From contig JAIUNJ010000005.1 of assembly GCA_020161855.1 (NCBI GenBank), positions 62,001-126,000 of the forward strand: a stretch of 64,000 bases of DNA, in the 5' to 3' direction. The position numbers and the translations under genes are program-made. Source of the stretch: Pseudomonadota bacterium. GTDB taxonomy: Bacteria > Pseudomonadota > Alphaproteobacteria > Rhizobiales > Aestuariivirgaceae. This document shows positions 24,808-35,345 of this stretch, piece by piece. Each line of letters opens with the position of its first letter. The stretch's first letter is position 1. The notes beneath the pieces were generated by a model. The model made no database searches and was not told where the DNA came from. It saw nothing but the letters and a program-made list of their open reading frames with translations.

Positions 24808-26478
24808 ATGACTGCCACTTTGCTTGCAGCTGAGAAGGCACCCGAACGGAGCCGCAGCCCGACTTCGGCTTGGCTCGCCTTGTTTCTGGCGCTGCCGCTG
24901 GCCCTGCCAATCCTCACTATCGTTTTCGTGGCCACCACTGCCGACGTCTCGGCCTGGCCCGCGCTCATCAGCTCGGTCCTGCCGATCATGGCGTGGGAAA
25001 CCGTCAAGCTTTGTCTCGGCACGGCGCTGGTGACGCTTGCCGTGGGCACGGGCCTGGCCTGGCTTGTCACCATGTATCAGTTCCCCGGCCGGAACCTGTT
25101 GCAGTGGTCGTCGATCCTGCCGCTCGCCATGCCGGGCTACATCACATCCTTTGTCTATGTGGATACCTTCGCCTATTCCGGCTCGGCGCAGGCAGCCCTG
25201 CGCCAGGCCTTCGGCTGGACATCGAAGTCCGACTATTTCTTCCCCGAGATCAGATCGGTGGGTGGCGCCATCTTCGTCCTCTCCACGGTCTTCTATCCCT
25301 ACGTCTACATGACGGCGCGGGCAGCCTTTCTCCGGCAATCCATGAACCAGGTCGACGTGGCGCGGACATTGGGACGGTCGCCATGGCGTGCCTTCTTCGA
25401 GATCACGCTGCCGCAGGCGCGGCCGGCGCTGGCCGTCGGCGTATCACTCGTCGTCATGGAATGCCTCAACGACATCGGTGCCGTCGGTTTCTTCGGCGTG
25501 AACACGCTGACCTTCGGCATCTACTCGCTCTGGCTAGGTCAGGGCGACTTTGGCGCCGCAGCGCAGCTTTCCCTGGTGCTTCTCATCGCCGTGATCATGC
25601 TTGTGCTGTTCGAGCAGATGATGCGGCAACGGGATCATCTCTCGCGGGCCGCGCGGTCGACGACACCTCTGGTGCGGCAACGGATCACCGGATGGAAAGC
25701 GCCGCTTGCCACTTTCCTTGGCTTCCTTCCGGTGACCTTCGGATTCCTGCTGCCTGTCGCCCTTCTTCTCGAATATTCCCGCAATCATTGGGAACTCGCT
25801 CTTTCGGCAGACTTCCTCTCCGCGACCGGAAAGTCGGTGCTGCTGGCAAGCCTCGCCTGCATCGGCACGATCGCGCTGGCACTGGTCTTTGGCTATGCCA
25901 ATCGCCGCAACAAGATCCGCTGGCTGCAGATGGTCACCAAGCTTTCCGGCTTCGGCTACGCCGTGCCGGGTACGATTCTCGCCATCGGCCTTCTTGTGCC
26001 TTTCGGTTTTCTCGACCGGCAGATCAATGCCGTCACAGAAAGCCTGTTCTCCTACAGGCCGGGGCTCATCATCTCGGGAAGCCTGCTGGCACTGGTCTTC
26101 GCCTATGTGACGCGCTTCCTGATCGTGGCCAGCGGTGCTGTGGAAACAGGATTGCTCAAGATTTCCCCGCACCTCGAGGAAGTGGCGCAGACCCTGGGGC
26201 GCAATCCCTTGCGGGCCTTCCGCGACATTCATGTGCCCTTGCTGCGGCCCTCGCTGGTGGCAGCGGCACTTCTCGTCTTCGTCGATGCCATGAAGGAGCT
26301 CCCGGCCACGCTGCTGCTGCGCCCCTTCAACTTCGAAACACTGGCGACCTATGTCTTCTCGCTGGCTTCGCTCGGACAGCTCGAAGACAGCGCCGTTCCA
26401 GCCCTGGCAATCGTGGCCGTGGGCCTTCTCCCCGTGGCGATCCTGTCGAAGGCCGTGCGCGACGCTGCCAGAAGCTGA
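24808..26478 (+). CDS. Fe(III)-type ABC transporter permease, two-domain (FbpB/SfuB-like)
   Basis: This 556-residue inner-membrane protein has two fused permease domains and about 12 helices. Each half has a coupling motif: VARTLGRSPWRAFFEITLPQ and VAQTLGRNPLRAFRDIHVPL. This fused form is typical of ferric iron and related importers. The matching binding protein and ATPase are absent from the window, so it is an orphan here. It follows the histidine kinase by four bases and could be co-transcribed. Its stop is back to back with acetoacetyl-CoA synthetase (TGATCA). Confidence 0.9.
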   Translation: MTATLLAAEKAPERSRSPTSAWLALFLALPLALPILTIVFVATTADVSAWPALISSVLPIMAWETVKLCLGTALVTLAVGTGLAWLVTMYQFPGRNLLQWSSILPLAMPGYITSFVYVDTFAYSGSAQAALRQAFGWTSKSDYFFPEIRSVGGAIFVLSTVFYPYVYMTARAAFLRQSMNQVDVARTLGRSPWRAFFEITLPQARPALAVGVSLVVMECLNDIGAVGFFGVNTLTFGIYSLWLGQGDFGAAAQLSLVLLIAVIMLVLFEQMMRQRDHLSRAARSTTPLVRQRITGWKAPLATFLGFLPVTFGFLLPVALLLEYSRNHWELALSADFLSATGKSVLLASLACIGTIALALVFGYANRRNKIRWLQMVTKLSGFGYAVPGTILAIGLLVPFGFLDRQINAVTESLFSYRPGLIISGSLLALVFAYVTRFLIVASGAVETGLLKISPHLEEVAQTLGRNPLRAFRDIHVPLLRPSLVAAALLVFVDAMKELPATLLLRPFNFETLATYVFSLASLGQLEDSAVPALAIVAVGLLPVAILSKAVRDAARS

Positions 26479-28446
26479 TCAGCTGCCCAGTTCTGCAAGA
26501 CCGGCGTAAAGATCAAGCGCTTCGGGATTGGCAAGCGCTTCCTTGTTCTTCACTTGCCGGCCATGCACCACCTCGCGCACTGCAAGCTCGGTGATCTTGC
26601 CCGACTTGGTGCGCGGAATGTCGGCAACCGCGATGATCTTCGCAGGCACATGGCGCGGCGAGGCACCTTCGCGAACCACCTTCCTGATGCGGGCGATCAG
26701 CGTCTCGTCGAGCGCTGTTCCCTTCGCCAGGCGGACAAACATGACAACGCGCACATCACCCTGCCAATCCTGGCCAATGCACAGGGCTTCCAGCACCTCG
26801 GGGATGCGTTCCACCTGGGCATAGATCTCAGCCGTGCCGATCCGGACGCCGCCGGGGTTGAGCGTGGCGTCCGACCGGCCATGGATCACCATTCCGCCAT
26901 GGGCCGTGATCTCGGCAAAATCTCCATGGCACCAGAGACCGGGAAAGCGGGCAAAGTAGGCGTTGTGATATTTTGTGCCGTCGGCATCGTTCCAGAACAT
27001 GACCGGCATGGAGGGGAAAGGCCTGGTGCAGACAAGCTCGCCCTTCTCACCACGGACAGGCTTGCCATTCTCGTCGAAGACATCTGCCGCAACGCCCAGC
27101 ATCGGCCCCTGAATCTCGCCGCGCCAGACAGGTTCATCCGGATTGCCGCCGACGAAGCAGCCGCAGATGTCGGTGCCGCCTGAAATCGAGGCGAGCTGGA
27201 TGTCGGACTTGATGCCATCGTATACGAAGGCGAAGCCCTCCTCCGACAGCGGCGAGCCCGTCGACAGCATGGCGCGGAGCTTGTCCAGCCTGCATTCGTC
27301 CTTGGGCTGCCAGCCCGTCTTGCGGAGGGAGTCGATATATTTCGCCGAGGTGCCGAACACGGTCATGCCCTCTTCCACGGCATAGTCGAAGAGCACCCGT
27401 TCTGACGGATGAAAGGGCGAGCCATCGAAGAGAAGCAGCGTGGCGCCCGCCGCGAGCCCGCTTACCAGCCAGTTCCACATCATCCAGCCACAGGTGGAAA
27501 AGTAGAAGATGCGATCTTCAGGCTTCACATCGGTGTTGAGCACATGCTCGACCAGATGCTTCAGCAGGATGCCACCATGGCCGTGAACAATGCATTTCGG
27601 CACACCTGTGGTGCCCGATGAGTAGAGAATGTAAAGCGGATGCTCGAAGGGCAATTTTTCGAAACTGGGGCGGGTGGCGGTCTCGCCGCGCAGCAGGGCG
27701 GCGTAGTCCGTTGCGCGCGGCAATGCTGCAACCATCTCAGCCGCCTTGCCAGCATAGTCGAACACGATGGTGTGGGTGACGCTGGGCAGTTGCTTCAGCA
27801 CTGAGCCGAGCTTCTCGGCCAGCATGTGGGTCTTACCACCGTAGAAATAGCCATCGCAGGTGAGCATAACCTTGGGTTCGATCTGGCCGAAGCGGTCGAG
27901 AATGCCCCGCTCGCCGAAATCGGGCGAGCACGACGACCAGATGGCGCCAAGCGAAGCACAGGCCAGAAGCCCGATGATGGAGACCGGGTGATTGGGCACC
28001 ACGGCACAGACCCGCTCGCCCTTTGCAACGCCAAGCTTCCTCAGGGCGGACTGCAGCCGGGCCACTTGCTCGGTCAGCTCCCGCCAAGACATTTCGATGC
28101 GGTGCCCTACCTCGGAACGGAAAATGAGAGCTGCTGAATCGTCGGACTTCACCAGCATGTTCTCGGCATAGTTCAGGCGTGCGCCCGGGAAGAACCCGGC
28201 ATGCGGCATGCGCCCCGGATGGGCAATGACGACATCCCCGGTGGCGGAGGCCTTAACCTGGCAGAAATCCCAGACGGCACGCCAGAAGTCCTCCTGCCGT
28301 GTCAGGGAAAAATCCTGCACCGACCGGAAGCCACCGAGCGCCAGGTTGTGACGGTGGTTCACAAAGGCTTCAAAGCGGCGGAGATTGGCGCCGGCCTTGC
28401 GCGCGGCGGAGGGGGTCCAGAGAGGTTGGGCTTGGGTATCTGACAT
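26479..28446 (-). CDS. acsA: acetoacetyl-CoA synthetase (acetoacetate-CoA ligase)
   Basis: This adenylate-forming enzyme activates acetoacetate to acetoacetyl-CoA with ATP, allowing use of ketone bodies and degraded polyhydroxybutyrate. Motifs are the P-loop-like YSSGTTGVPKCIVHGHGG, the aryl-binding YFSTCGWMMWNWLVSGLA, the hinge GRSDATLNPGGVRIG and the lysine region RTKSGKITELAV. Length 654 is the family norm. ATG 28446 has AGGGAG upstream; the frame is open 28 codons further. The phasin nearby supports the link to storage-polymer metabolism. Confidence 0.94.
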   Translation of the reverse strand: MSDTQAQPLWTPSAARKAGANLRRFEAFVNHRHNLALGGFRSVQDFSLTRQEDFWRAVWDFCQVKASATGDVVIAHPGRMPHAGFFPGARLNYAENMLVKSDDSAALIFRSEVGHRIEMSWRELTEQVARLQSALRKLGVAKGERVCAVVPNHPVSIIGLLACASLGAIWSSCSPDFGERGILDRFGQIEPKVMLTCDGYFYGGKTHMLAEKLGSVLKQLPSVTHTIVFDYAGKAAEMVAALPRATDYAALLRGETATRPSFEKLPFEHPLYILYSSGTTGVPKCIVHGHGGILLKHLVEHVLNTDVKPEDRIFYFSTCGWMMWNWLVSGLAAGATLLLFDGSPFHPSERVLFDYAVEEGMTVFGTSAKYIDSLRKTGWQPKDECRLDKLRAMLSTGSPLSEEGFAFVYDGIKSDIQLASISGGTDICGCFVGGNPDEPVWRGEIQGPMLGVAADVFDENGKPVRGEKGELVCTRPFPSMPVMFWNDADGTKYHNAYFARFPGLWCHGDFAEITAHGGMVIHGRSDATLNPGGVRIGTAEIYAQVERIPEVLEALCIGQDWQGDVRVVMFVRLAKGTALDETLIARIRKVVREGASPRHVPAKIIAVADIPRTKSGKITELAVREVVHGRQVKNKEALANPEALDLYAGLAELGS

Positions 28447-28611
28447 GGCTCCCTGTAGCGTAGCGGGCAAGCCAGTGGAAAGATGCCACAAATTCGACAA
28501 TCCGGGGTTGGCCCTCGACCCCGCCGCCATGATGGAGCCTATAGGGGGCGGCCATGAAAGGGCCGCAAGAGAAGCCCTAAGGCTCCTTTCCTGTGCTAAG
28601 AGGTTGGCGGC

Positions 28612-30288
28612 ATGCGACGACTCATAGGTTTCATTATCTTCATCCTGGCCTTGGCGCTGGCCGGGATTTTGGCCTTTGTTTTGCTGCCACAGATCGTGAG
28701 CGCCCGAATCGCCGATTCATTCCGCGCCAGTGGCGGCCTTTCCTTTTCACAGGACGGCCGCGGCTCGCTCGACTTCGAGAACGGCCTCGGTGTTAGCCTG
28801 TCCGATGTGGTTCTGGCGGCCTCTGATGGCCAGTCCGTACCGCTGATGACTGCGCGGACCCTGACTGTCCCCAATGTGATTTCGCTGTTTACAGGCACGA
28901 GCCAACCCGAAATCTCCCTCGATGAGGCCGTGATCTCTCTCGAGCATCGCAGCGAAGGCGACCCACCGGCCGCTCTGGTCAGCATCGCAGCACCTTTCCG
29001 CGTGAACCTGAGCAACACCACTGTGAAGCTGAGCGACCGCCAGTCTTCGATCGTGCTGTCCGCAACGGATGTCGAGGGCCAACTGGTTCACAACAACAAC
29101 GGCGAGTTGCTGATCGATGCACGCGGCCTGTTCAACGGCATCTCGACACAGGCGACGATCGCCATCGACCGGGCTGCTGCCATTGTCAGCGAGGGATCGC
29201 CAGCTGATCTTGCCTTCAGCTCGGGCGGTCACAGCCTGACATTCTCCGGCCGGCTGAAGATTGGCCGCCTCGTGCAGCTTGATGGTGTGATGTCGGCCCA
29301 GAGCGACAACCTGCGCAACTTCCTGATCTGGCTCGGCCTGCCGCTGATGGAGGATGGCCGCACGACGGGCTTCTCGCTCGATTCTCCCATCGCCGTCGCG
29401 GGCGCCACGACGTCGCTCACGGCCATGCGCTTCGATGTCGGCGGGCTGGACGGTGCGGGCCGCATACTGGTGCGCGCCAACACCGACAAGCCGCAGGTGA
29501 CCGGCGATCTCAGCCTGCCGCTGCTCAATTTCAATCTTGCCAGTTCCGACCCTGTGTCTCGGCCTGATCTCACTACGGACTGGTCGGAAAGGCCTTTCAG
29601 CTTCTCCGATCTCTTCGCGATGGATGGCATGCTGGCAATCAACGCCGAACGGGTGCTGGTCGGGGCCTTGCAGCTCGACAACGCCAGCCTTGCGATCGAG
29701 GACAGTGACGGCGTGTTCAAGGCCACGATCCAGTCAGCCGACATCTCCGGCGGAAAGCTGTCCGGTACGGTGAGTTTCGCCCAGGACGACACCGAGGCAA
29801 GGATCGAATCTGATCTGGCGCTGCGCGCGGCGGATGGCCAAGCGTTGCTGGGCGACAGGCTCGGCATCCCGCGCATTGCGGGGCAGGTGGACGCCACGGC
29901 AAAGTTCACCGCCAATGGCGGCAGCCCTGCGGCGCTCGTCTCCACGCTGAAGGGCAATGCCACGCTGGCGCTGCGGCAGGGCCGCGTCGCGGGCGTTGAC
30001 CTGGGTGCCTTGTTGGGCCGCGCCGGATCGGCCGGTGTCGATGGTTGGCCCGCCGATGCAGGCCAGCAAACCGCGCTTGGTGACCTGAATATCTCGGCGG
30101 GCTTCGCCGACGGAGTTGCGACGCTGGCTGAAACACAGCTGCCGCTCGCGAGCGGCCCGCTCGCTGTCACGGGCAGCATCGACCTGTTGCGTCGCGCTCT
30201 GCAGCTTGCCGTGACGCCGGCAGGCGGCAAGCCCGTCTCCGTTTCCGGCCTGTGGGACAAGCCGCGTTTCGCCGTGGCCGGCAACTGA
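28612..30288 (+). CDS. AsmA-like inner-membrane-anchored protein
   Basis: The 558 residues start with a single N-terminal membrane helix (IGFIIFILALALAGILAFVLL) and continue as a long beta-rich periplasmic part with AsmA features, such as ISLDEAVISLEHR and the C-terminal GNATLALRQGRVAGVDLGALLG. AsmA-family proteins bridge the periplasm and are implicated in lipid transport and outer-membrane homeostasis. It is followed at 17 bases by moaE, which looks like chance co-orientation rather than shared function. Confidence 0.8.
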   Translation: MRRLIGFIIFILALALAGILAFVLLPQIVSARIADSFRASGGLSFSQDGRGSLDFENGLGVSLSDVVLAASDGQSVPLMTARTLTVPNVISLFTGTSQPEISLDEAVISLEHRSEGDPPAALVSIAAPFRVNLSNTTVKLSDRQSSIVLSATDVEGQLVHNNNGELLIDARGLFNGISTQATIAIDRAAAIVSEGSPADLAFSSGGHSLTFSGRLKIGRLVQLDGVMSAQSDNLRNFLIWLGLPLMEDGRTTGFSLDSPIAVAGATTSLTAMRFDVGGLDGAGRILVRANTDKPQVTGDLSLPLLNFNLASSDPVSRPDLTTDWSERPFSFSDLFAMDGMLAINAERVLVGALQLDNASLAIEDSDGVFKATIQSADISGGKLSGTVSFAQDDTEARIESDLALRAADGQALLGDRLGIPRIAGQVDATAKFTANGGSPAALVSTLKGNATLALRQGRVAGVDLGALLGRAGSAGVDGWPADAGQQTALGDLNISAGFADGVATLAETQLPLASGPLAVTGSIDLLRRALQLAVTPAGGKPVSVSGLWDKPRFAVAGN

Positions 30289-30304
30289 CCAGGGGGATCT
30301 GCTC

Positions 30305-30763
30305 ATGATACGCGTCCAGCAAGCCGCATTTGATACCGGCCATGAGCTGCAAGCGATCCGTGCTGGCAAGACGCATGTCGGAGGCACGGCACTTTTCGTG
30401 GGCTCCGTGCGCGAGATGACGGGCGACGACCGCATCGCCGCGATGACCCTGGAGCACTATCCCGGCATGACGGAGAAGGCACTTTCTGCCATCGAGGAAG
30501 AGGCCCGCGGGCGCTGGCCTGTCGACGACGTGTTGATCGTCCATCGTCACGGCCGCATGTTGCCGGGGGAGGATATCGTCCTCGTCATCTGCACCTCGGC
30601 TCACAGGGAAGCCGCCTTCAGCGCCTGCCAGTTCCTGATGGACTGGCTCAAGACCAAGGCGCCCTTCTGGAAGTTGGAGGAGGGCAAAGGCGGAAATCAC
30701 TGGGTTGATGCGAAGACCAGCGATGACGATGCGGCGGCGCGCTGGAACACGCAGGCTTCGTGA
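30305..30763 (+). CDS. moaE: molybdopterin synthase catalytic subunit
   Basis: The 152-residue protein forms molybdopterin by adding two sulfurs, supplied by MoaD thiocarboxylate, to precursor Z. MoaE motifs are GGTALFVGSVRE, LEHYPGMTEKAL, HRHGRMLPGEDIVLV, SAHREAAF and the catalytic-lysine region KTKAPFWKLEE. MoaD is not adjacent. The ATG at 30305 follows a GGGGGATCTGCTC ribosome region. Confidence 0.95.
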   Translation: MIRVQQAAFDTGHELQAIRAGKTHVGGTALFVGSVREMTGDDRIAAMTLEHYPGMTEKALSAIEEEARGRWPVDDVLIVHRHGRMLPGEDIVLVICTSAHREAAFSACQFLMDWLKTKAPFWKLEEGKGGNHWVDAKTSDDDAAARWNTQAS

Positions 30764-30774
30764 CGGGATAAGCT

Positions 30775-31317
30775 GTGCGAATGCCCTGGCGCAGGCTGCG
30801 CGAGCTTCTCGTTCTGCTCATCGTGCTGATGGTGACGGTGAAAGCCATGCAGTATCTCGGCATGTTCGATGTCGGCAGCGGCAACGCGACTGCCAAGGAC
30901 GGCGATTCTCTCACACTGAACGACACGGAGGTGCGGCTCTTCGGCATCGACGCACCGGAGTTGCACCAGACCTGTGGAAGCCCGGATGGCGAGTATCCAT
31001 GTGGCCGCGAGGCCAGAACGGCACTGCGGGATCTGCTCGCCGGACAGACGATCTCCTGCACATCGCACGAGGCAGATCGCTACGGCCGGGCGGTATCCGT
31101 CTGCCGCGCGGGGGAAACCGAGATCAATCGCGAAATGGTGCGCCGCGGATGGGCTGTGGCCTATGTGCGCCATTCCACCCGCTATCTGCGCGAGGAGCGG
31201 GAGGCGCAGGCGGCCAATCGCGGCATCTGGCGCGGCAGATTCGAGATGCCCGAGAACTATCGCGAGCGCACCCGGCTCGAACAGGGTGCCATGACATCAC
31301 AACCAGCGGACGACTGA
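30775..31317 (+). CDS. thermonuclease (SNase) family protein with N-terminal membrane anchor
   Basis: This 180-residue protein begins with a basic stretch and a hydrophobic helix (LRELLVLLIVLMVTVKAM), so it is secreted or membrane-anchored. The SNase OB-fold follows with the calcium/active-site pattern DGDSL, RLFGIDAPE, CGREA and DRYGRAVSVC. Three cysteine pairs (TCG, PCG, SCT/VCR) suggest periplasmic disulfides. The start may be GTG 30775 or ATG 30781. It ends back to back with the ThuB-like gene (TGATCA). Confidence 0.87.
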   Translation: MRMPWRRLRELLVLLIVLMVTVKAMQYLGMFDVGSGNATAKDGDSLTLNDTEVRLFGIDAPELHQTCGSPDGEYPCGREARTALRDLLAGQTISCTSHEADRYGRAVSVCRAGETEINREMVRRGWAVAYVRHSTRYLREEREAQAANRGIWRGRFEMPENYRERTRLEQGAMTSQPADD

Positions 31318-32370
31318 TCAGACCTGAGCGGCGCCCTTGCCGTCGTTTGTAAAGCAGAGATCCAGGACACGCTGCAGGTTGGCGGCATGGCTGAAATCCG
31401 GCTCGCCACTCTTGCCTGTGACGATGGCGTTGATGAACTTGCGATAGTTGGTTTCCACAGGCTCGGGCTTGATATGGCGCCAGGACAAGGTGTTGATGTC
31501 ATCGCCCGTGCAGGCGCGCAACTCCGTCCAGCCTTCATGGTGCTTGACCTCAACGGCACCCTTGTCGCCATGAAGGCGCAGGTGAAGCTCATTGTCATGG
31601 CCGGTCATGAAACGTGAGGTCTGGATAACACCCAGTGCTCCGTTATCGAACTCGGCCATCATGATGGCCGAGTCATTGGCATCCAGCGGATATTCTCCGA
31701 TCTTGTCGCCAGGCGCCTTGTGGAAGGTCTTGAGTTTCGCCTGCAGGGACACGGGCTTTGCCGCCATGCCGAAGCTGGCGAAATCCAGGATGTGGATGCC
31801 GACATCGCCAAGCACACCCTTGGAGCCGTGTTTCTCCGAAAGGCGCCACAGCCACATGGGCAAGGTGCGCCAGTCACCCCAGTGGTTGCCCACCAGCCAG
31901 GACTGGCGATAGCTCGCTTCCACATGACGGATATTGCCCAGCGTGCCATCCATCACCAGCTTGCGGGCCACGTGTATGGCAGGCACGTTGCGATAGGTCA
32001 GGTTGACCATGTTGATAAGGCCTGCCCTGTCCGCAGCTGTCGCCATTTCATCTGCGAGCGCGAAGTTCTCGGCAAGGGGTTTTTCGCAGAACACATGCTT
32101 CCCCGCCGCGATGAGCTTCATCGTCGTCGGATGATGAATGGCGTCGGGCGTCACATTGGCGGCGGCATCGAACTTGCCCCACTTCAACGCCTCATCGAGA
32201 TCGCTGAAACTCTTGGCGATACCATGCTCGGCGGCAAATGCCTCGGCCCGGCCGGGAAGGACGTCGACAGCCGCCACGACCTCACAACGCAGATCGTCCT
32301 GAAAGGCCTTCACATGGGCCTTGGCCATGGCTCCGGTACCAAGCACCAGGAGACGGATGGGAAGTGTCAT
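31318..32370 (-). CDS. Gfo/Idh/MocA oxidoreductase, ThuB-like
   Basis: The 350-residue NAD(P)-dependent dehydrogenase has Rossmann LGTGAMAKAHVKAF, the catalytic-lysine motif VFCEKPLAENF and DVGIHILDF. It is the last gene of a seven-gene rightmost-to-leftmost operon ordered binding protein, two permeases, ATPase, ThuA-like, this gene. ThuB in Sinorhizobium meliloti is the dehydrogenase of trehalose use and is believed to act by oxidising carbon 3 of the disaccharide. Assignment here rests on family and order. Confidence 0.88.
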   Translation of the reverse strand: MTLPIRLLVLGTGAMAKAHVKAFQDDLRCEVVAAVDVLPGRAEAFAAEHGIAKSFSDLDEALKWGKFDAAANVTPDAIHHPTTMKLIAAGKHVFCEKPLAENFALADEMATAADRAGLINMVNLTYRNVPAIHVARKLVMDGTLGNIRHVEASYRQSWLVGNHWGDWRTLPMWLWRLSEKHGSKGVLGDVGIHILDFASFGMAAKPVSLQAKLKTFHKAPGDKIGEYPLDANDSAIMMAEFDNGALGVIQTSRFMTGHDNELHLRLHGDKGAVEVKHHEGWTELRACTGDDINTLSWRHIKPEPVETNYRKFINAIVTGKSGEPDFSHAANLQRVLDLCFTNDGKGAAQV

Positions 32371-32398
32371 CTTTCAACCTCTCGTCGGGAAAGCGGCC

Positions 32399-33183
32399 TC
32401 AGCGATAGCCCTCTTCCCCATAGGCATGAAGGCTCGGCCCCTTGATCTCAAGAGGCACAGGCGCCTTGTCATGCGGCACGTTTGGCGCATCGTTGATGCC
32501 CTTCCACGCCGGCTCGGGATTATAGGCCCAGCGCGTGGCATTGCGGATCACCTGCAGCACCTGCGGATTGTGATAGGTCGGATAGGCCTCATGGCCGGGC
32601 CGGAAATAGAAGACCTTGCCCGCCCCACGCTTGTAGGTCACGCCGGAGCGGAAGACCTCGCCACCCTCGAACCAGGAGATGAAGACCGTTTCCATCGGCT
32701 CAGGAATGGAGAAGGGCTCCCCATACATTTCCTCGTGCTCGATGAAGATCTGTTCGGGCAGCCCCGCCGCAATCGGGTGGTTGCGATCCAGAACCCAGAC
32801 CCTTTCGTTCTCGCCGGCCTCGCGCCATTTGAGGGCGCAGGGCGTGCCCATGAGGCGCTTGAAGATCTTAGAGAAATGGGCCGAATGCAGCACGATCAGG
32901 CCCATGCCTTCCCAGACGCGCCTGGCGACGCGCTCGACGATCTCGTCCTTCACCTCACCGTGCGCCACATGGCCCCACCAGAGCAGCACGTCTGTCTCGT
33001 CCAGCCGTTTCTGTGACAGGCCATGCTCGGCGTCATCGTCCAGCAAGGCATGATCAACCTGGAATTCGGCGTGGCCCTCGAAAGCCTTCTTGAGGGCGCC
33101 ATGCATGCCTTGCGGATAGAGCTGTGCAACCAGCTTGTTCTTCTTCTCGTGGCGGTGTTCGTGCCAGATGAGGGTCCTGATCG

Positions 33184-33187
<4 letters not shown>
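32399..33187 (-). CDS. thuA: ThuA-like trehalose utilisation protein
   Basis: The 262-residue ThuA-domain protein has a class I glutamine-amidotransferase-like fold with motifs [42 protein letters not shown] and [15 protein letters not shown]. ThuA acts with ThuB in catabolism of trehalose and related disaccharides through keto-sugars; its exact reaction is not settled. The start overlaps the ATPase stop (ATGA), so it is translated with the importer. Confidence 0.9.
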
Positions 33188-34197
<1,010 letters not shown>

Positions 34198-34201
34198 GGC
34201 C

Positions 34202-35344
34202 TTAGCCTCCCTTCACGGAGCCTGCGAGGAGGCCGCGGACGAAGTAGCGTTGCAGTGAGAAGAATACGACAAGCGGAACGATGATGGTGACGAAGGCCGA
34301 AGCGGTGAGAATTTCCCAGTTTCCGCCACGCGAGCCGAGCAGCGCATTGAGGCGGCCCGTAAGCACCAGTTGGTCATTGCCCGAACCGAGGAAGACGATC
34401 GCCACCAGAAGATCGTTCCACACCCAGAGGAATTGGAAGATCGCGAAGGAGGCGAGCGCCGGGAACGACAGGGGCAGGATGATGCGCATGAAGATCTTGA
34501 AGTCATTGGCCCCATCGACCTGCGCCGACTCGATCAGGTCTTTCGGCAGGCCGGCGATATAGCTGCGCAGGAGATAGATCGCGAAAGGCAGGCCGAAACC
34601 TGTGTGTGCAAGCCAGATGCCGAGATAGGTCTTCGAGAGGAAACCCGTTGCATTGTAGATTTTCAGCAACGGAATGAGCGACATCTGAAGGGGCACAACG
34701 AGCAGGCCCACGATCACCGCAATGATGAAGCCACGCGCCGGCAGCTTCATCCAGGCTAGCGCATAGGCGGCGAAAGCAGCGATGAGAATGGGAATGATCG
34801 TCGCCGGAATGGTAACGGTCAGCGAGTTGATGAAGGAGCGCCCGATGCCTTCGGAGAAGAGCACGGTGCGATAGTTGTCGGTGGTGAACTTCGGCGGCAC
34901 CGAGGTCACGAAGAAGACACGCTGGCCGCGGTCTCCCGTGAAGGCCGTGGGCGAGGTGTACACATAGGAGCCGTCACTGTTGACGGTCAGGCTGCGGCCA
35001 TCCTGCAGTTGGGCGGTTGCGCCGGCCGAAAACTCCGCCGGGTTCTGGACCCGCGTGCCGAAGGCGGAAATCTGCCCGGCATGATCGGTGCCTTCAAAGA
35101 GATTGCCCGAAATCTCCGAATGACCATCCTTCTGGACCTGATCGGCAGGCGGCTTCATGCGGGCCTGTTCCGAACGCTCCGTCGTGGTCAGTGCCGTCCA
35201 CCAGCCGGAGGTGGCAATCAGATCCTTGTCGCGCAGCGACGAGACCAGAAGGCCAGCCGTCGGCAGCGTCCAGGCGGCAACGATCAGCAGCACCGCGAGA
35301 TGCAGGAAGAAACGCGAGGGCTCAAGGCGGATACGCTGCCACAT
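34202..35344 (-). CDS. carbohydrate ABC transporter permease (AglG-like) with large periplasmic insert
   Basis: This 380-residue MalG-type permease has the coupling motif LIESAQVDGANDFKIFMRIILPL. Between the first and second membrane helices is an insert of roughly 110 residues, rich in polar residues and containing the beta-like segment AQLQDGRSLTVNSDGSYVYTS, so it should face the periplasm. Alpha-glucoside permeases of the AglG type are of similar length. The start MWQRIRLEPSR at 35344 has GGGGGAGGG upstream. It is one base from the first permease gene. Confidence 0.9.
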   Translation of the reverse strand: MWQRIRLEPSRFFLHLAVLLIVAAWTLPTAGLLVSSLRDKDLIATSGWWTALTTTERSEQARMKPPADQVQKDGHSEISGNLFEGTDHAGQISAFGTRVQNPAEFSAGATAQLQDGRSLTVNSDGSYVYTSPTAFTGDRGQRVFFVTSVPPKFTTDNYRTVLFSEGIGRSFINSLTVTIPATIIPILIAAFAAYALAWMKLPARGFIIAVIVGLLVVPLQMSLIPLLKIYNATGFLSKTYLGIWLAHTGFGLPFAIYLLRSYIAGLPKDLIESAQVDGANDFKIFMRIILPLSFPALASFAIFQFLWVWNDLLVAIVFLGSGNDQLVLTGRLNALLGSRGGNWEILTASAFVTIIVPLVVFFSLQRYFVRGLLAGSVKGG

Positions 35345-35345
35345 G

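Noticed and set aside
24870..26594. 574-codon open frame on the plus strand
   Set aside because: It overlaps the Fe(III)-type permease in another frame; the permease has clear family motifs, this frame has none.
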